DNA from: Mycteria americana
Lineage: Eukaryota; Chordata; Aves; Ciconiiformes; Ciconiidae
Assembly (NCBI RefSeq): GCF_035582795.1
Contig: NC_134368.1
Location: 37,198,501-37,262,500, forward strand
Length of the DNA: 64,000 nucleotides
Direction of reading: 5' to 3'
Program-made: the position numbers and the translations under genes
Notes under the pieces: generated by a model
What the model saw: only the letters and a program-made list of their open reading frames with translations
Told to the model about the DNA's origin: nothing
Databases searched by the model: none
Shown: positions 42,901 through 57,876 of the stretch, one piece after another
Position numbering within the stretch: the first letter of the stretch is position 1
Layout: every line of letters begins with the position of its first letter

Positions 42901-45900
42901 GAAATGTGTATATATTTCAAGGACGGGCAGTACAAAGGCTCCACTGGGTAAAGACATAAAAATCACCTAACTAATTGTAGCAACCTCCAAACTAGTTGCA
43001 TGCACAGATGTGCCTGGTCGGATAAAAAACAGATGAAGTTTTGATAAGAGCACAGTAAGTTTCCTCACAGATACCAACAGCACATTAGTGAAGGGATTAC
43101 AAATGGAGATAGCGGCCTCCTCCTGTGGCTGCAGGCACTCGCTGTAGCCTTCAGCACAAAGAGTCTGAGGTAGACAGCAGGCTCCAGGCAGTACTGCCTA
43201 ACTGTGCCACAGTACAGTCGAAACCCTTAATCAGTAAATGTAAAAATTCAACCAACATGTAAAAAGCTATATAGCAACTTTGCACGCATGCTGTGCTCAC
43301 ACACACACGCTATCCCTTTGTCCTCTCTCAGGTGTCTTTCATGCTAGTTATCAGCAGTGTGCAAACAAATGAACCGATTTAAAATTTAAACCTCAGTGAA
43401 TGGATACTGTCAGACACCATCAGTTCACCAGGAGTCAACTGCGTGACCTTCCATCACTTTTTGTCCAATTTACCACTACATAACACACGAGAGGTTTTAA
43501 AAGCCATGCTGGCACGTGCAAATTTAGACAGTGACTGGACAAAGGAACAGCCTGTTCTGCTGGTAGATTTCTGGGCTGTGACACTTACCCAAGTAATAGT
43601 CCCACTGCTACACCAAAACAAAATAATGCATTTCATGAGATTCTCAGTGGCCCTTTGCCTATGTGAGTGTGCTACAGAAATCACAGATTCACAGACTTTC
43701 CTAAGAAAAACATCATCATGCGTAAGAGCATCAGTACTGATCGAAGAGTCATGGGAAATGTGTTTGTATCGGTCATCTGCTCTACTGAATCAAGTTTTAT
43801 TGTAGACCTTTGTTTCTGACAAGAAAAGGAACACTTTTCCAAAATTTTTCTGACCAACGATACAGCTTTCCACACGAAAGGTGCATAGAGACACGCATGC
43901 TTACTTCATAGCCTCAGTCCAGGCCTCACTTGGCAGACAGGTCTTCAAATGATACAGAAAAATACCTTTATGAAAACACATCACTGTTACATGTCTACAG
44001 GTTTCATGTTACAAATTAATGGTTCTCATCAGGTATAAACATTATTTCAGTCACTTCAGAGAAATATGTATTTGATTTGAAAGAATTACTTAAAAGGGAA
44101 ACCTAGTTTCAGATCTGGCAAAAATATTCATGGGACTGTAAGATAAAGCACAAACTAATAAAAGCCATTCAGAGCCAGGCCATTCAGAAGAACAGGACAG
44201 CAAGTAATTTGTTGTTGTTGTTATATATATATACGTGTGTGTGTGTGTGTAAATAAAAATAATGAAATCCCATGAAATACTGTGTTCTTCCAAAAGCAAA
44301 GCCCTGTGTAGGGGAAAAAATAAGGAAAAAGATAATTCATATATCTGTGTCTTCTCTAATCAACATATTTGTGAACTGAGCTGTGGAAAACAAATGCAGA
44401 TTATCATATACAACAGAATGTCCAGGTTATTTTTTTTTAACAATTCTGCTCTCAGCCTTTTTTTAATAGAACAGCAGTGCAAGTTCAGTTAAAGTAACAG
44501 CTACTTACTTGTTGATAGTTCTTCCAAAAGTGACTTGTACTAGTGCAATTAATGTTTTTCTGACCCACTTGAACACTAGAACAATGAAAAATGCCAGAAA
44601 ATAAAGATCAGGAGGTTAGTAACATTAGGGAACCCATGATCGTCAAAACATTCCCCTCCACTCCCCCACCCACCCACCCCCCCGCAAAAAACCCCACCCC
44701 ACCCCTGCAGTAAACATGTGTGTTATAATCCTTTATAAGATTTCACTAATTGTATCATTTTTCTTGACTGCCTTCCCTGTACTATTTGCTCTATGTTTTT
44801 AAGTCCTGCAGATTACATAAACATGCGTTTGTAGTTTATACTGTAAACTTTTATGTTTAAAAATATTTAAAGTTTATTGAGCCACACAACTATCCAAAGC
44901 CCTTTTTCTACTACAAAAAAAGAAAACCCCTCAAATCTCACACCTTTTTCATACCTACTTGTATAATGTTGTACACACAGCAGCATCATTAACATTCTGA
45001 AAATATTTTCACTCAAATAAACCAAGCAGTTAGCTTTTCATTATGAATAAACGAAACAAATGTGAGTGCTTCCTAGTAATTACTGGTTAATCTTTCTTTC
45101 ATGCTGTTCACTATCAGCACAAGAAAGTCTATATTTGGAAGACACATCTGCCATTTTTGGAAGGTGCTGCATTTTGTAATAGTTACCCTGTAAATAATTT
45201 TATAGGGCATCAAGTGTGGCTGCACATTCAAATAGAAACAAAAGTAGTTTTCTTTATTACCATCATTCAGTTACGTAAAGGAGGGAAAAAAAAATCTGGT
45301 ACTGAAAGACAGCAATTCTAACATCTTTTCCACTATACAAATTGTAGAACTAAAATGCATACATAACACACTTAAAATGGACATTAAAATTATGTGGCTT
45401 TGTCAGTGACATGTTCTGTAATAAAGCCATCTTTCCTTCCTCATAATTCATACATTCTAGCATGCAGCCTATTTACAGAAAACATACTTTTGTACTTCTT
45501 TTTCCAGATTTTTTTTTAAATTGAAAACTTAAGAATATTGAATACAAATGCTCTCCCCTACCAGTTACATTTTTCCTGCCATGTTATATTGGAATTTCAC
45601 TTTTGAATGAAAGCACCAAAGTTATGAACTACTGAAGAACAGCTCTGTTCCAAACAAACTGGCTATATAGATTGCAAGAACATTTCCACTTATTGAAACA
45701 GCAGAAAAATCCGAATTACAAGGTGCCCCAGATTTCTTGGCCAACAGATTCCACTAGCAAATAAGCAGGTTTACAGCTTACTTCCTCGCAGCTCAAAAAT
45801 CTCTCCAATCAGCATGAAACATGGTTCAGCAAGAGAGTCCCTTTTCCCATCCACCTCCTCTCCGTAGTCTGACAGGTCACTATCCTCTTCTGTTTCTTCC

Positions 45901-48900
45901 TAGGAAGACAGACACAACATGGGTATGCACCGCAGTTCCCCCTCCTTCTTCCAGAATGGATTTAGTTACTGCCATGCTCTGGGGAAGGAGCACAGCCAGC
46001 CTGCTCAATAAGGGCATTAGAGTCACCAACTCTGCTGCTGGCAGGATCTGGCCAACAGAAACCTCACCAGGGATTTTGAAAAGGGATTGCGCTTCCCACC
46101 AGACAAGAGTGATGAGGACACTGTGCTGCTGGAGTCATCACCCTGCTAGAACTCCTGCCTGCAGCCTTGCCCCAGTAAGCACCTCAGCATTGGGTGGATC
46201 TGCCCAGATTTGTAGGGTCCACTGCCTATATTGCCCTGCCAACACTAGCTGGATAAGGGAAAGCAGGTGATGTGGGAGCCATGTACTGCTAGGAAGCAGG
46301 TGAGAACTGTAAGGAGATGGCACTCAGAGGTGTTTGTGACTGTAAAGCCTCCTCTGACACAACACCCATGAAGGACATCCAGGATGGGGAGCTAGCCAGC
46401 TGGAGCCGTTTGCAACACAAGCAGCTAGGAAGAAAGGGGGAGAATCTGGTTATCGCACAGGGAGAAGGCAGGTAGTTGGCTCCCCTGAAGAGCAGACAGT
46501 GCCTTGCACAGCTGAAGCCACTCAGTGGGATCAAGCACCAGCAAGTTGTCCTTGCAGTAAGCCAGGAACCAAACCCCACAGTGGAAGACAAACTGGCCAC
46601 TGCAAAGACAAGCACCATGAACAAGTACAAGTCCCAGGCAGAAACATAATATGGTGATACTTACTGACCTGAGCCTGAGGATACCCAAATTCAGGGTACC
46701 GAAGGGAGTAGAGTTATTCAGAATAGACTCAGGAGAAGACTGGATTGAACCACCTCAGTTTTGGCAGTACCATTTATTCAAGAATGAAGAGCAGACAGCA
46801 GGTTGTTTCTCAGTGTCATGAAGATCTGCTTCAGCATCAGGACTACACCACCTACCATTACTCATGGCAGCCAGCACATCCCTTTGCCTTCCTGGATCCT
46901 CCCCTGCCTGCCTATGCTTGGAGCATAGCCGCAGTGAGCTAGACCTGACCCCTGCTGAGGCAGGTGCAATGCCCCAGTCTCTGGCTCAGGAATGGTCAGA
47001 ATGGCGTGCAGACAGGTTTTCTTTCTTCAGCCCTGCTTTTCAAAGAAATCCAATCCATCATCTCTTCCTTTACCTTCCTTTTAGCTTTATGAAGTGTTAA
47101 TGGATAGAAAACGGACTGTGGCGTAAGATAAGGAATGATAAATTCCTTATCATTCCATCATCTAATACTGCTTCCTCCTCCCCCCCCCCCAGTCTGGAAA
47201 ACCTGCTTCATGGCTCTATTTCTCTTGCATTATTTTGGTGTCTTTCTTGGCCTTATGGTCACAATCTTTCAGTCATTCCTTGCCTGTCATTTGAACCCTG
47301 CTATACAGAGTATCCTACAGTGTCCAAGCTGTACATTAGTTTGTCTTACTCCTTCTTCACACCCTCCAAGTCCCATCTAAAGCCCATCATTGACTTTGAG
47401 TACATTTCCAGTCCCTGAATATTCTCCAGGCATGGCACTGCATAGTAGTCTGTAAATAAATAACTCCAGTGTTGCATATTCCAACACTTATAGATCCTGT
47501 ACCCTTCACTTCCTGTGTCACATTTGGCATTTTCTCTAGCACTGCTTGAGATGCTGCTTCTCTCCTCATAACCAGAAAAACAAAAGAAAAAACCCCACAG
47601 CACTGAAGTGCACTGTAAATGTCCACGTACACTTCCCTGTTTACCAGCTTCCACAGCTTGACGAGTCCCCAGCTTTTAAAGCTTTCTGCTAATGACAGGC
47701 TAAGCTGTGACCGAGGGCAGGGAACAAAAAGCCACACCATACTGACAAGAAATGCCACACAAGGAAACCACAAATTATTACCCACCTTACCACACAAGCA
47801 CACAAATTCACTGACAATGAACAGAGTTTTCTCCAGGGACACAGTCTAGAGCAAACTCCAGTCCTGCTCACTATCTTCCTCTGGTCAAGAGGCTTCTCAG
47901 CCCTTTGTTATTCTAATTATTCAAGAAATTATGTTTTATTTAATTTTTCATAGTAGACATCATTCCATATTTTCATTAAGCACTTGGGCAACAGAACTGA
48001 AAATAAGCTTACTGAATTTGCAGGTGAGCTTACTGAATTTGTAGCTGAGCCCACAGGGTGCAGTTTGATAAAGACAGATGCAAAGCAGCAATAAGTCACT
48101 GTGTAAATGCAGGAAACGAAACAATTGGTATTGATAAGACTACAGAAAAAGATCCAGGGCCATACTGCTGTGGAAAAGGCAAGTGTAATACCATGATGTT
48201 TAAGCACAAACATTGTTTGTATGACATACATACACATATAGACATAAAAATTATTTTCATACATGGGAATAGGAAAATCTAGTGGGACCATCGTGTTTTA
48301 AATTTTAGTCACCACATTTCCAAGAAAAATAAGGATAATCGGATAAATCCAGAGCAAAACCATAAGAATTAAATAAAACATAACCTAACAAAAACTAGGA
48401 GAAATTGGGGCTGCCCGGTCTAAGAAATAAAAGAATAAAAGACAAAAGGAAAGTGGTAACTCCTGATAACTGAGATGATCCTAACCCAAACTGTTCTGTG
48501 TTTGCTGCAGACAGGACAAGAGCTAGCTGGCTAAAGAAGGGAGATCTAGGTTAGACAGTAAGAAAAGGTTTCTAACCATGAAGACAGCTGAGAACTGGGA
48601 TATGCTGCCTTGCTTGGCCAGAGAACATCAGTTATCAGTGGTTTAAAAACTCATTAGACAAACATGTGCCAAGAATTTTGCCAGTACAGTTGAGTCTTCT
48701 TGGAGCAAGAGGGTAAACCTGATGACCTCTCTGAGGTCCTTGTTCTATTTTTCCACTGTTCAGTGAATCCCCTATCATTTAGAAAAATGCAATAGGAAGT
48801 GCAAATTCTTATACCACAGTCCATTTTCCATCCATTAACACTTCATAAACCTAAAAGCCCTTCCTCTAGATGATATCAACTGTGGTTTTTCCTCTGATTT

Positions 48901-51900
48901 GGTTCTGGTCTTGAGAGCTAAGAAATATGTTCTAAAGCTAGCCCTGTCCAAGGAGCTGTATATACAAGAGATCTGAAATTGCTGCAATATCTAATCCTGA
49001 AAACAGCACTCAAGAGGTAATATTGTTGCTCTAACACATATTTGAAAAATGCAACATGAGACATAAAAGGCAAGGAGAGAGCTGTACAAAAGCATTCACT
49101 TCTACAAAGTCCAAAATATGAACTAAACCAGGAATTCTTAGTTACAAAGAGAACACAACTGTAACATCCTTGTAAAGTGTGGTTTAACACAACTAACTTC
49201 ATTAATGACCTTGTACCAAATGATTTAACCCTAGTTTAACTGCTTTGGTAAGTTATCCAAAATGCTATCACTGGACAAGATTGAGCTGATCGAAAGGTCA
49301 CACCGAAAGACAAGGGTGTCCAAGAAAAGTTAGAGCTGATCCCAGACCACCTCACAATTCCCCTCCCTTCACTTAATTTTATCATTATTTTTAAACTAGG
49401 ACAAATGTTTGCCATCCTGATTCAGAAGGTCTAACAGTTTTCTATACTCCCTCCATCTGTATTCTGTTGTCTCATCTTATGTTTAAGCTTAGGGAAGGAG
49501 GGGAGGGGAGAGGGAAGGTGGATGTGAAGCGGGATGGTCTTTGTCTGCATTTGCACAGTGCCTGGCATAATACAGTCTAGCCAAAATTAAGCTCCTAGTC
49601 CCACAAGAAAGAAATAGTATTAAATTTAAACTGCATAAGAAGATATGTTCCGACTCCTCTGTTGCCACATTCTCTGGGCATTTTTTGCTCTACTTCCTTC
49701 AGTTTTTCAGTACCAGTTGCTTCATTTCTGCTTAATTTCTTTTGTTCTCTCTCCTCTCTCATCCACTCTCATTACAAACTCCCTTTCCTTCTCCCATATT
49801 TCCTATCTCCTCCTACACACTCACATAATACAATATACATGCAGTCTGGCTTTTTTCTTGAGGATGTTTTTCAATTAAATAGCAAAATACAAATAGCTTC
49901 ATGCTTCTATGCTTTTATGCTACTTCTACCTAACAGTCATTTTAGTGAACGCATTTTTGTTTTTAGAACCGCAGTACTTCTACCGAAGTGTAAAATTAGT
50001 TTCTCAAACTTTCTTTATATTTATTACTCTGAAATGAGACATATGCATTCAGCATCTAGATGCAAATACAGTGCAATTTTGAAAAATGAAAACATATAGG
50101 ATTTTCTTATTCCCGAGAGATGCAAGACCACTTTTTTGCCTATTAACAGCCTAGAACTGTACAAGTTCCCCAAACTCCATTTATCCTGCAGAAGGCCCAT
50201 CGACTGCAGACAACTACAGCATGTAAGAACAGCATTATTTCATATACGTATAATTAAAAAGGGTAATAGAAATAGCTCCTTGGAGGCTGCATATCTGCAA
50301 CATGAACCACATAGAATAGAGCGCCATGGAATTATGATCAATTTTAGTCAATGAGCTATTTTAGTCACTAATCTATTCTTCACTGTGTTTCGAAAGACAA
50401 TATTTTTTTTTATGGCATAGTATCAAATTCTCCAACTGGTTTGCCCACATGAGCTCCCGCCTGTATTTGCAAATTCCTTCAGTGAGCTTGTACCATTTGC
50501 CAAAATTCTTTGTCAAAACTAGCTTTGCTTCAGAAGTTGTCCAGAAATTAAGGACACACAGCTGTTCCCTGCCAAGAGAAGCTTCCCGAGAGAGAATTAC
50601 TTTTACCTCTCAAAAACCCTCTGAAATACGCATGTCAAGCACAAAAAGTGGGAAATTTTGCTATAAAAAATAAACAATCCCACGTGGACTGCAATTCGTT
50701 TATTTGTGATATGTTACACATTTGCCTATATGTATTTATCAAAGGGCAGGAAACTTATTGTATTAATAAACACCTTTTAAATTCATAGACAGCTCTTATT
50801 TCTGACTCTTTGTTCACTTACAGTAAATTAAAAATGACCTTTGGAAATGCCTTCCAATATTACCTGCCATTCAAATGCATTATATTAATGGCTCTCCCTG
50901 CTTACTTTGGATAAGTAATTAAATTCGGGAAGATTACTTTTCTACCACTTACCTCCTGATGAGAAAACAAATCACCAGGAAGTCGCTCTAGAAATGAGGA
51001 GAGTGAAAAAGACGACTTCTTTCCTTGCACATCAATAACTTTGAGGTGCTCTGGGGAAGGGCTCAAGAAGGCATAAAGTGCTTCACTCTGGCAGAGTCTT
51101 TCATCAGAGAGCAATTTCTATGAAAGAAAAATAATGACAGAAACAACACATCAATTAAGTGTTTCTTGTTAAGGAACAGAATGTGTCAGGCCACCCAATA
51201 AAACTGATTAAGACATGGCTCAGAGGTAGAGTGAGAAAAAAAATTCCATGTCTCACAAAGATACTTCACAGATATTTTAGGAAGCTAGTTCTAAAGTATT
51301 AGAACTAGTAAGATTAAAGTTTTTAATCTTACCACTTTCTTTTTGAACAAAAAAAAGTTCTAATTTGTAAGAAATTTGTTGTGAAGTGTTGTAGTTGGAA
51401 GTGGCAATTATAGGATTCATTATTTCCTATTTCTTGATGAATCAAAGTTTAAATTAAGTAACCATTCCTCTAGTAGTAAATATCAGCCAAACACATCTCA
51501 GCTTCAGGCATTTTTAGATAACTGACATTTATAGTGTCAAACCTTACATCTGACCTATTTCTTCTAGGCTCTCTCTTTAGCCAATAGAGAGACAACATCC
51601 ACTCCAGAGGCATGCTTCAATTCTCCTGTTTAGACATCTGTTCTTTTTGTCTTTGTTTTCCTACCTGCAGAAAGTTATTAAGCTGGTTCTTGGATTTCTC
51701 CATGAATTTCTGGTCTATGGATTTGAAGGGCAGCTTGCTGAGGGAAGGCAACTGAACTTTCTTTAATGATGGAAAACACTGTGTAGGAGAAAGGAGAGCT
51801 CACTTAAAATACATGTGCAGAAAAACACAGGTGGTTCGGAAGAGACATTAAAAGACTCCTTTGTACTCTCATGTCCCTTCCACACCCCTTTCAGCACCTT

Positions 51901-54900
51901 GAAAAACACCTTCCCTTACCCACTATGGGCTGACACATCTAAACCCTTTCCCTTCACACCACCATCATTATCTATCCCTTATCAGACAGAAAGGTTAAAG
52001 CACTGTAAAAGGAAACCTTCCCTGTCTCCGAAAGGTGTCTTTTCTAATACCTCCCTGGAAGCCAGATACAAAAATCTAGTTTTGTATCTGGTTTTTAAAG
52101 CAGGCTCTTGCATGACAGTGCAGAGCATAGACCATTTTGACATTGGGTTAGTCCAGTAAAACATTCATTATTAAGGAAAAAAAAAAAGTTTATAAACAAG
52201 TTTTATAAGCACCTAGCACAGGCCAGAAATATGCAGCTAGAAAACTAGCTCTAAAAGGCTAAAAGCCAAAAGGCTGGCATAAAAACTGGCAATATTAAAT
52301 TTTTATCTGGTTTTCCCCTCTACAAGCATCATTCTGACAAATTTCAGCAATTTGCATCTTCTCCCTCCCCTAACCGAGATTCGTACCTCACTGAGTTTCC
52401 GGTGTAGGTTCTGAAACTCACTGAGCTTCCTGGGAACAGTCCAGTTCTTAGTTTCAGCCCCACCAACTTCTTGTAAACTCACCATGACAGAGTAACAGGG
52501 CACTTGTTCTCCATTCTCTTCTAAAACCTTGTGGGGAAGAAACCAACAGGTAAGGCATACTACTCTAAAAGCAAACAGTGGAACATTTGGGCTGCCAGCT
52601 GACTGGCTTGCAAATTCAGTCGTCATCACTGTCCCATGCCTCTCTCGGAATTTGAAGGCTACACATGGAGCAATACCCTTAGTAGACTAGACTTTACCCA
52701 GAATGCTATGTCAGTCCTGAATCACTCCTCCAGCTAGTCACTATTACACTTTACATACAGCTTTGCAATGCTGTCCATCAGCACTCAAATCTCCCTGACT
52801 TGTCATCTTCAAACAGCTGCATGTATTATTTCAGTTTTTAAGGTACCTACCACATAGCTTTCTGATTGCTTACCAATGCTCCATCTCTCCCGTCTGCATT
52901 TTCCTGACTGTTCTCCCATTATTCCCACCCTTCTTTCCCAGTGCTCGTGCTGAGGCTCACCCACACAGCAGGCACAGCAGCTCTGCAGCTGGGCCCTGCG
53001 GCAGCTGGTGCTGGCTCAGAGCAGTTTCTCCGCTCAGTTGAGCTATTCTGCATGAACAAAACATGGTGCTATCCATGAGGTGTTTATTTCTGAGGGGTTC
53101 ACAACTTTACAAAAATACTAATGAATCAAGCTGTACAACAGCCAGAGGAAGGAGTGATTAGCCACATTGTGCAAATGGGAAAACTACAGCAAAGTTGTTA
53201 AACGATTTTTCTTGAGACAATGGCAGCAGTGTGACCATATTATTTCTTAATTTGATGAGCCACCCAGAATTTCACCCTTATGTCCTAATGGTAACAGATT
53301 TTTGTTTACTTATTATAAGGGGACAGCTAAATAGATTATGAAAGGCAAATAAGGGAAATGCATAAAATACATAGCTCTTTTTGGCCAATCCAAACTCTCA
53401 AATGCTTGTTTTAATATACATGCAAATAATAGAAAGGTAATTATAAAACACCACTCTCACACAATCTTTTTGAGGAAAGTAGTAATTTTTAAGCTTTTTG
53501 AGCTTTTTTTTTTTTTTTTTTAAAGAATATTTAACTAATCCAATTAGGGTAAGAATAAGCTTCAAAATTCATATAATATGACACATTTTCTGAGAAGCCT
53601 GTAAAGGTCTGACAACACTTAAAGCTAGTGACAGATAATTTGACAAGTGGCTACATCACCATTGTAAAAGACACATAGCTAAAATGTATTTTCATATTTT
53701 ACAGCTGTTCAGAGCTGTACATGGAGAATATTCCTGCGATGCACTCCTCCTAAAGCTGCACACAGACCACTGGGAAGCCCGATCTGAGGCCTAGGTTTCA
53801 CATCTCTCTGTAAAAAAAAAAAAAAGCTGCAGCAGCACCCAAACAGAATACAAAGTACCAGCTTGAACATCCGAAAATGTGCCTGGTTCCCAGCACAGCT
53901 ACTTGGGGAACTGCCCTTCTCCTGCTAGACTACTGCAGAAAGAGACGCTTGAATAGCCTCCAAAATGTAGCTCAGAGGGACCCGGCACAGAGGGGCTGGG
54001 ATCTCCTGGGACAGTCCCTGCCCTGTCTACCCCTGAGCTAGACTGGATTTATGTTTGTAGGTGACTCACAAACACCTCTTGGCAGCCGCTTTTGAAAACT
54101 GGGAGATCAGTGCTGAAAATGCTGACCCGAGTCACGTGTATCATTCTCCATTACACATTTGTCCCCGGGGCAGGGATTTGCATGTGCGTAGGGTCGTCTG
54201 AACCGTAACTGCCAGGAGAGAGTCATCCTTCTGGAAGCACATTCTCAAAATGGGAGGACGTGGTACTCCTGCTTTCAAGTTAGGATCCATGTGCAAGATC
54301 GTTTAAATTCTAATTACTAGGTGGAGACACATTACCACTTCCTTCAAATACCCTTATAGAAATATCCAAAAGTCTTCAAGATCTTAAGAAAGCAAAATTT
54401 TTGATCAACTTAAGTACTTGTGCATTTGTTTTTTCCAAATTAATGAGTCAACTGAAAAATGCACAGAAAAATGGGATGTTAGGGGGTCTTCTAAACCAGG
54501 AGATCTAATCCTTTGCTGTAGCAGGCACCATCTCATAAAACTGGTATCATGAATGAATTCAAACCTGTGAAACAAGGTTTTTTTCCATCCCTGGTACACT
54601 AAAGGTCTGCTCTAGACCCTCACCCTTGTCATTGGAAGTTTCCTTTCAATTTCCAAACTAATTTCCCATTTTTTCCAACAATTCTTCACCTCTCCCTTAT
54701 GTTTAGGATTATTGATGTGTTTTTATAGACAGCCTTACTCTTCTGAGTCTCCCTTTTGCTAAGCTAAGCAAATGAAAATGCTTTCACAATCACTTCTCAT
54801 GGGAGAAGTTCCTCATTCAATTCAACCCTTCTCAAAGGCAATGGCCCAGCACCTGCAGAGCAACTGTAACACTTCCTTGTCTCGAATGGAAACTCCTCTC

Positions 54901-57876
54901 CTGATATATTCGAGGGCCACATTTGCGTTTTTCACACCTGCAGCCCACTCAAGACAAACTGCACATCTGACAAGCCACCAGCGTACCTACTGCTTCCAGC
55001 CAAAAAGCGCTCCAACAGGTTGGAGCCAAAGCCCAGAGTTTCTGCTGAACGCCAAACCTCGTATGCCATGCTGTGAGATTTCACCACACTTCTATTACTC
55101 CATCCTAAAAATCGTCCAGTTCTTTCTGAGAACCATCCTAACCTTCTTCCAGCTCTGATTCTTCATAAGCATAAACGTAACATTTGTGCTCTGGTTTGGT
55201 TTTCCAAATCCAAAGGTCCTGTGATAGTCTCAGCCCTGATGGTTTCAGAGCACTGGCAAGGGCTCACAGAATTAGCCCCTAGGACGGCATTTCCACAAGT
55301 CTCCTCCTCAGCCCTTTCTCAGCTTACACATGAGTCTTTCAGGTTATTCACTGCTACTTACCTGGCAAGGACAGAATCAGCCCTCAAGTACCCAAAGCGG
55401 CTTTAGGCTATTGGGTTTTTTTTGCATTGGCAGCAGCTCCATAGCCTCAAGACAATGTAAAGATCAATTATTCCAGAATTTACTGTCTACTAGCATGCCA
55501 TAGATACCTAGTCCACAAAGAGTAAAGACTTCTACCTTCTCCCTATGAGGCACAAAGTCCCAAAGTAGATAGAGAGAGATATGAACGAGGATGCTGACAG
55601 ACCTACACTGATTAATAAAAACTACAAGGTGATCACCTCTGGCGTGCGCCTCTTACTGGGGTGTGTAGTGTGGTCACAGTAAGAAACATTCAATGAAATA
55701 TTGCAAAAACAAATGAGGAACAAACATTATTAAATACTTTCCAGGAGAAACTATAGCTATTAGCTGCAGTAGGTAAAATGTAAACTTAACACTAGCAAAA
55801 ACTGTAATAATAGTTCAGTAAAGTAACAAGCTGCCAACGAAAGTGGTTGAACCACCTGTTAGAAGCACTGAGGGCTGGTCCAGACAGTAGTCAGGAATGA
55901 TTAAACATTAACAAAAATTAGCCCAGTCATTAAGCCAGTGAAGAACTGTATGACTCACCAGAAACTTCCTTCAGTCAGAGCAGCTCTCTGAAACAGCCAA
56001 CCTAAGCTGTGCAGCAGTGAAATAGGGGCTAACCAGACTGCTGTTAAAAAAAAAAGTCCCTTAAAAGTCCCTTTTAAACATAGAAAGACCATGCAGAAGG
56101 CATATTGGGCACACTGTTGTTTTCCTCAATTCACAGGAAGCTAATTTTCTTAACTTCCACTGAGCATAAACACCCTAAATTCCAAGATATTTAAATTAGT
56201 AAGACAAGCTATTTTTTCACCTTATTCGAATCTACAAACTCCATTCCTTATCAAAGTAATAGATCTTTAAAAAGATGTTACGCTCTGAAATAGTCTTCTT
56301 GCTTCGGACAGAGAAGGCAGAACGTCTGCTACAATACGAAATGATACAAGGCCAAAACCATTAAAGCAAGCAGAGCATGTTAGGTTACGTAGCTGTAAGT
56401 TTTATACCTGCTCGTATGGGGGGAATATACCTGTCACGGGGAAGTGACTCACAGAATTAGATGAGTTGTTATCATGGGTCCCCTCATTCTGCATGTTCCC
56501 ACTGTCTTTTTTCAACCTCTACTGACCAGCCAAAACACTTGAGTCTCCAAAGGTGGTTTTATCAGAAATATTAGTTACCAAAAGACACCTGTAGGTTATA
56601 CCATTTACATTGATTTTGTTTTTTTAAATATATATTTCACACATACACAACTAGTGCATTTATATGACTCAAAACTATAAAGACTGAAAGATTCAAGCTG
56701 AGAGAGTACAAACAACAGTTTGGACACATAGTTTTTTCCCCAACTCTTAAGTAATTCTAGTTTTGTATGTATTATCTATTAACTGGTTTAGTAAATCAGT
56801 TTAAAAGGACAATGATAGGCTATTACACTTTCAGCTCAAATTCTATAGCAAAATTTACTTTCACTAAGCTTTTCTGCAAAAAACATAGGGCCACCAAGTT
56901 TTTCTCTCTCTAAAATCACAGAGCTACATGCTAGGATTAGTAACAGCATATTCTGCAGATAGGAAGACAATGTCACCTACTCATACCCCCTGAAATAATC
57001 AACTGCAGCCAGAACATTCCTGAGCAATTAATTAACATGGATACCTACAACATTAATGTTTTCTCCAGCTTACCCTTTGAAACACAAAGCTGCAAACAGC
57101 CCAATTAACGCAAGCCTACATTTAATTATGTAATCCAGTACTATTTATAAGTTATAGTTAAGGCAGCAAGTAATTAGAAGCGTCTCCCAACCTCCCTCTT
57201 ATTTAGCCGAACCACCTTCTCATCTGGTAATAAGGGAGACGCTGGGCAGTTCTGTATGGTGCCCCTTACCAGAAAGATGCTGTTCTGCAGTTTTGCTGCA
57301 CACAGTATTGCTGTTTTTTAAAACCAGATTTCAAAAGCTACAGAGAACTCTTAAAGACAACTTAAGAACTTCACCGTTCTCAACTGCGTCACCTGCAAAC
57401 AGCATTAAAACAAAAACAAACCCAGACGTTTAGACATTGAGAATGTGGTTTTTAAAATGGCACTTTAAGTTTTTAACCTGTTGGATTTATTTCTTCTTTT
57501 AGTGACAATGAGTTTAACTGTTGACAGGCCTATCAATAGTTTGGAAGAGCTCAAGACACAACCAAATAAACTCAACAGCACCCAATTTTTAATTCCAAGA
57601 AAATTTAGCCCAAGGAAACTACTTATTTAATGAACATTTTCTTAATAGCACAGGAGGCAAGCCAGTAGAGATTCAATTAATCTTTAATCCTCTGAAGTGC
57701 TACTGTCAAGAAGATTGTTTATGTACGGTGTGAGCCTCCACTTACTACATAACAAGCATTTATTGGGTTCCTTTCATGGCAAGTGTTAACAGAAAGCCAT
57801 GAGATGGTAATACTTTTTGTTTCCATTACATTCTACAATTGTCTGCCTACTCCCAAATGGAAGAGCAAAACAAGAC

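Larger units (their letters stand above)
40885..44508. other. SNX25 introns around the 42446-42627 exon
   Basis: Unremarkable intron sequence. A compound TTG/TA/GT microsatellite lies at 44210-44250. No further exon or repeat family was recognised. Confidence 0.6.
45900..50952. other. SNX25 intron (5 kb)
   Basis: Contains an ancient CR1 copy (about 48005-48770), a nested inverted repeat (47127-47156), a G-quadruplex motif (49492-49514), and an unassigned tract from 45.9 to 47.1 kb that is GC-richer than its surroundings and has several unsupported minus-strand ORFs. Confidence 0.6.

Noticed and set aside
45821-46270. A 149-codon plus-strand ORF.
   Set aside because: Its first part is the antisense of the real SNX25 exon 45782-45899, and the rest is intron without homology.
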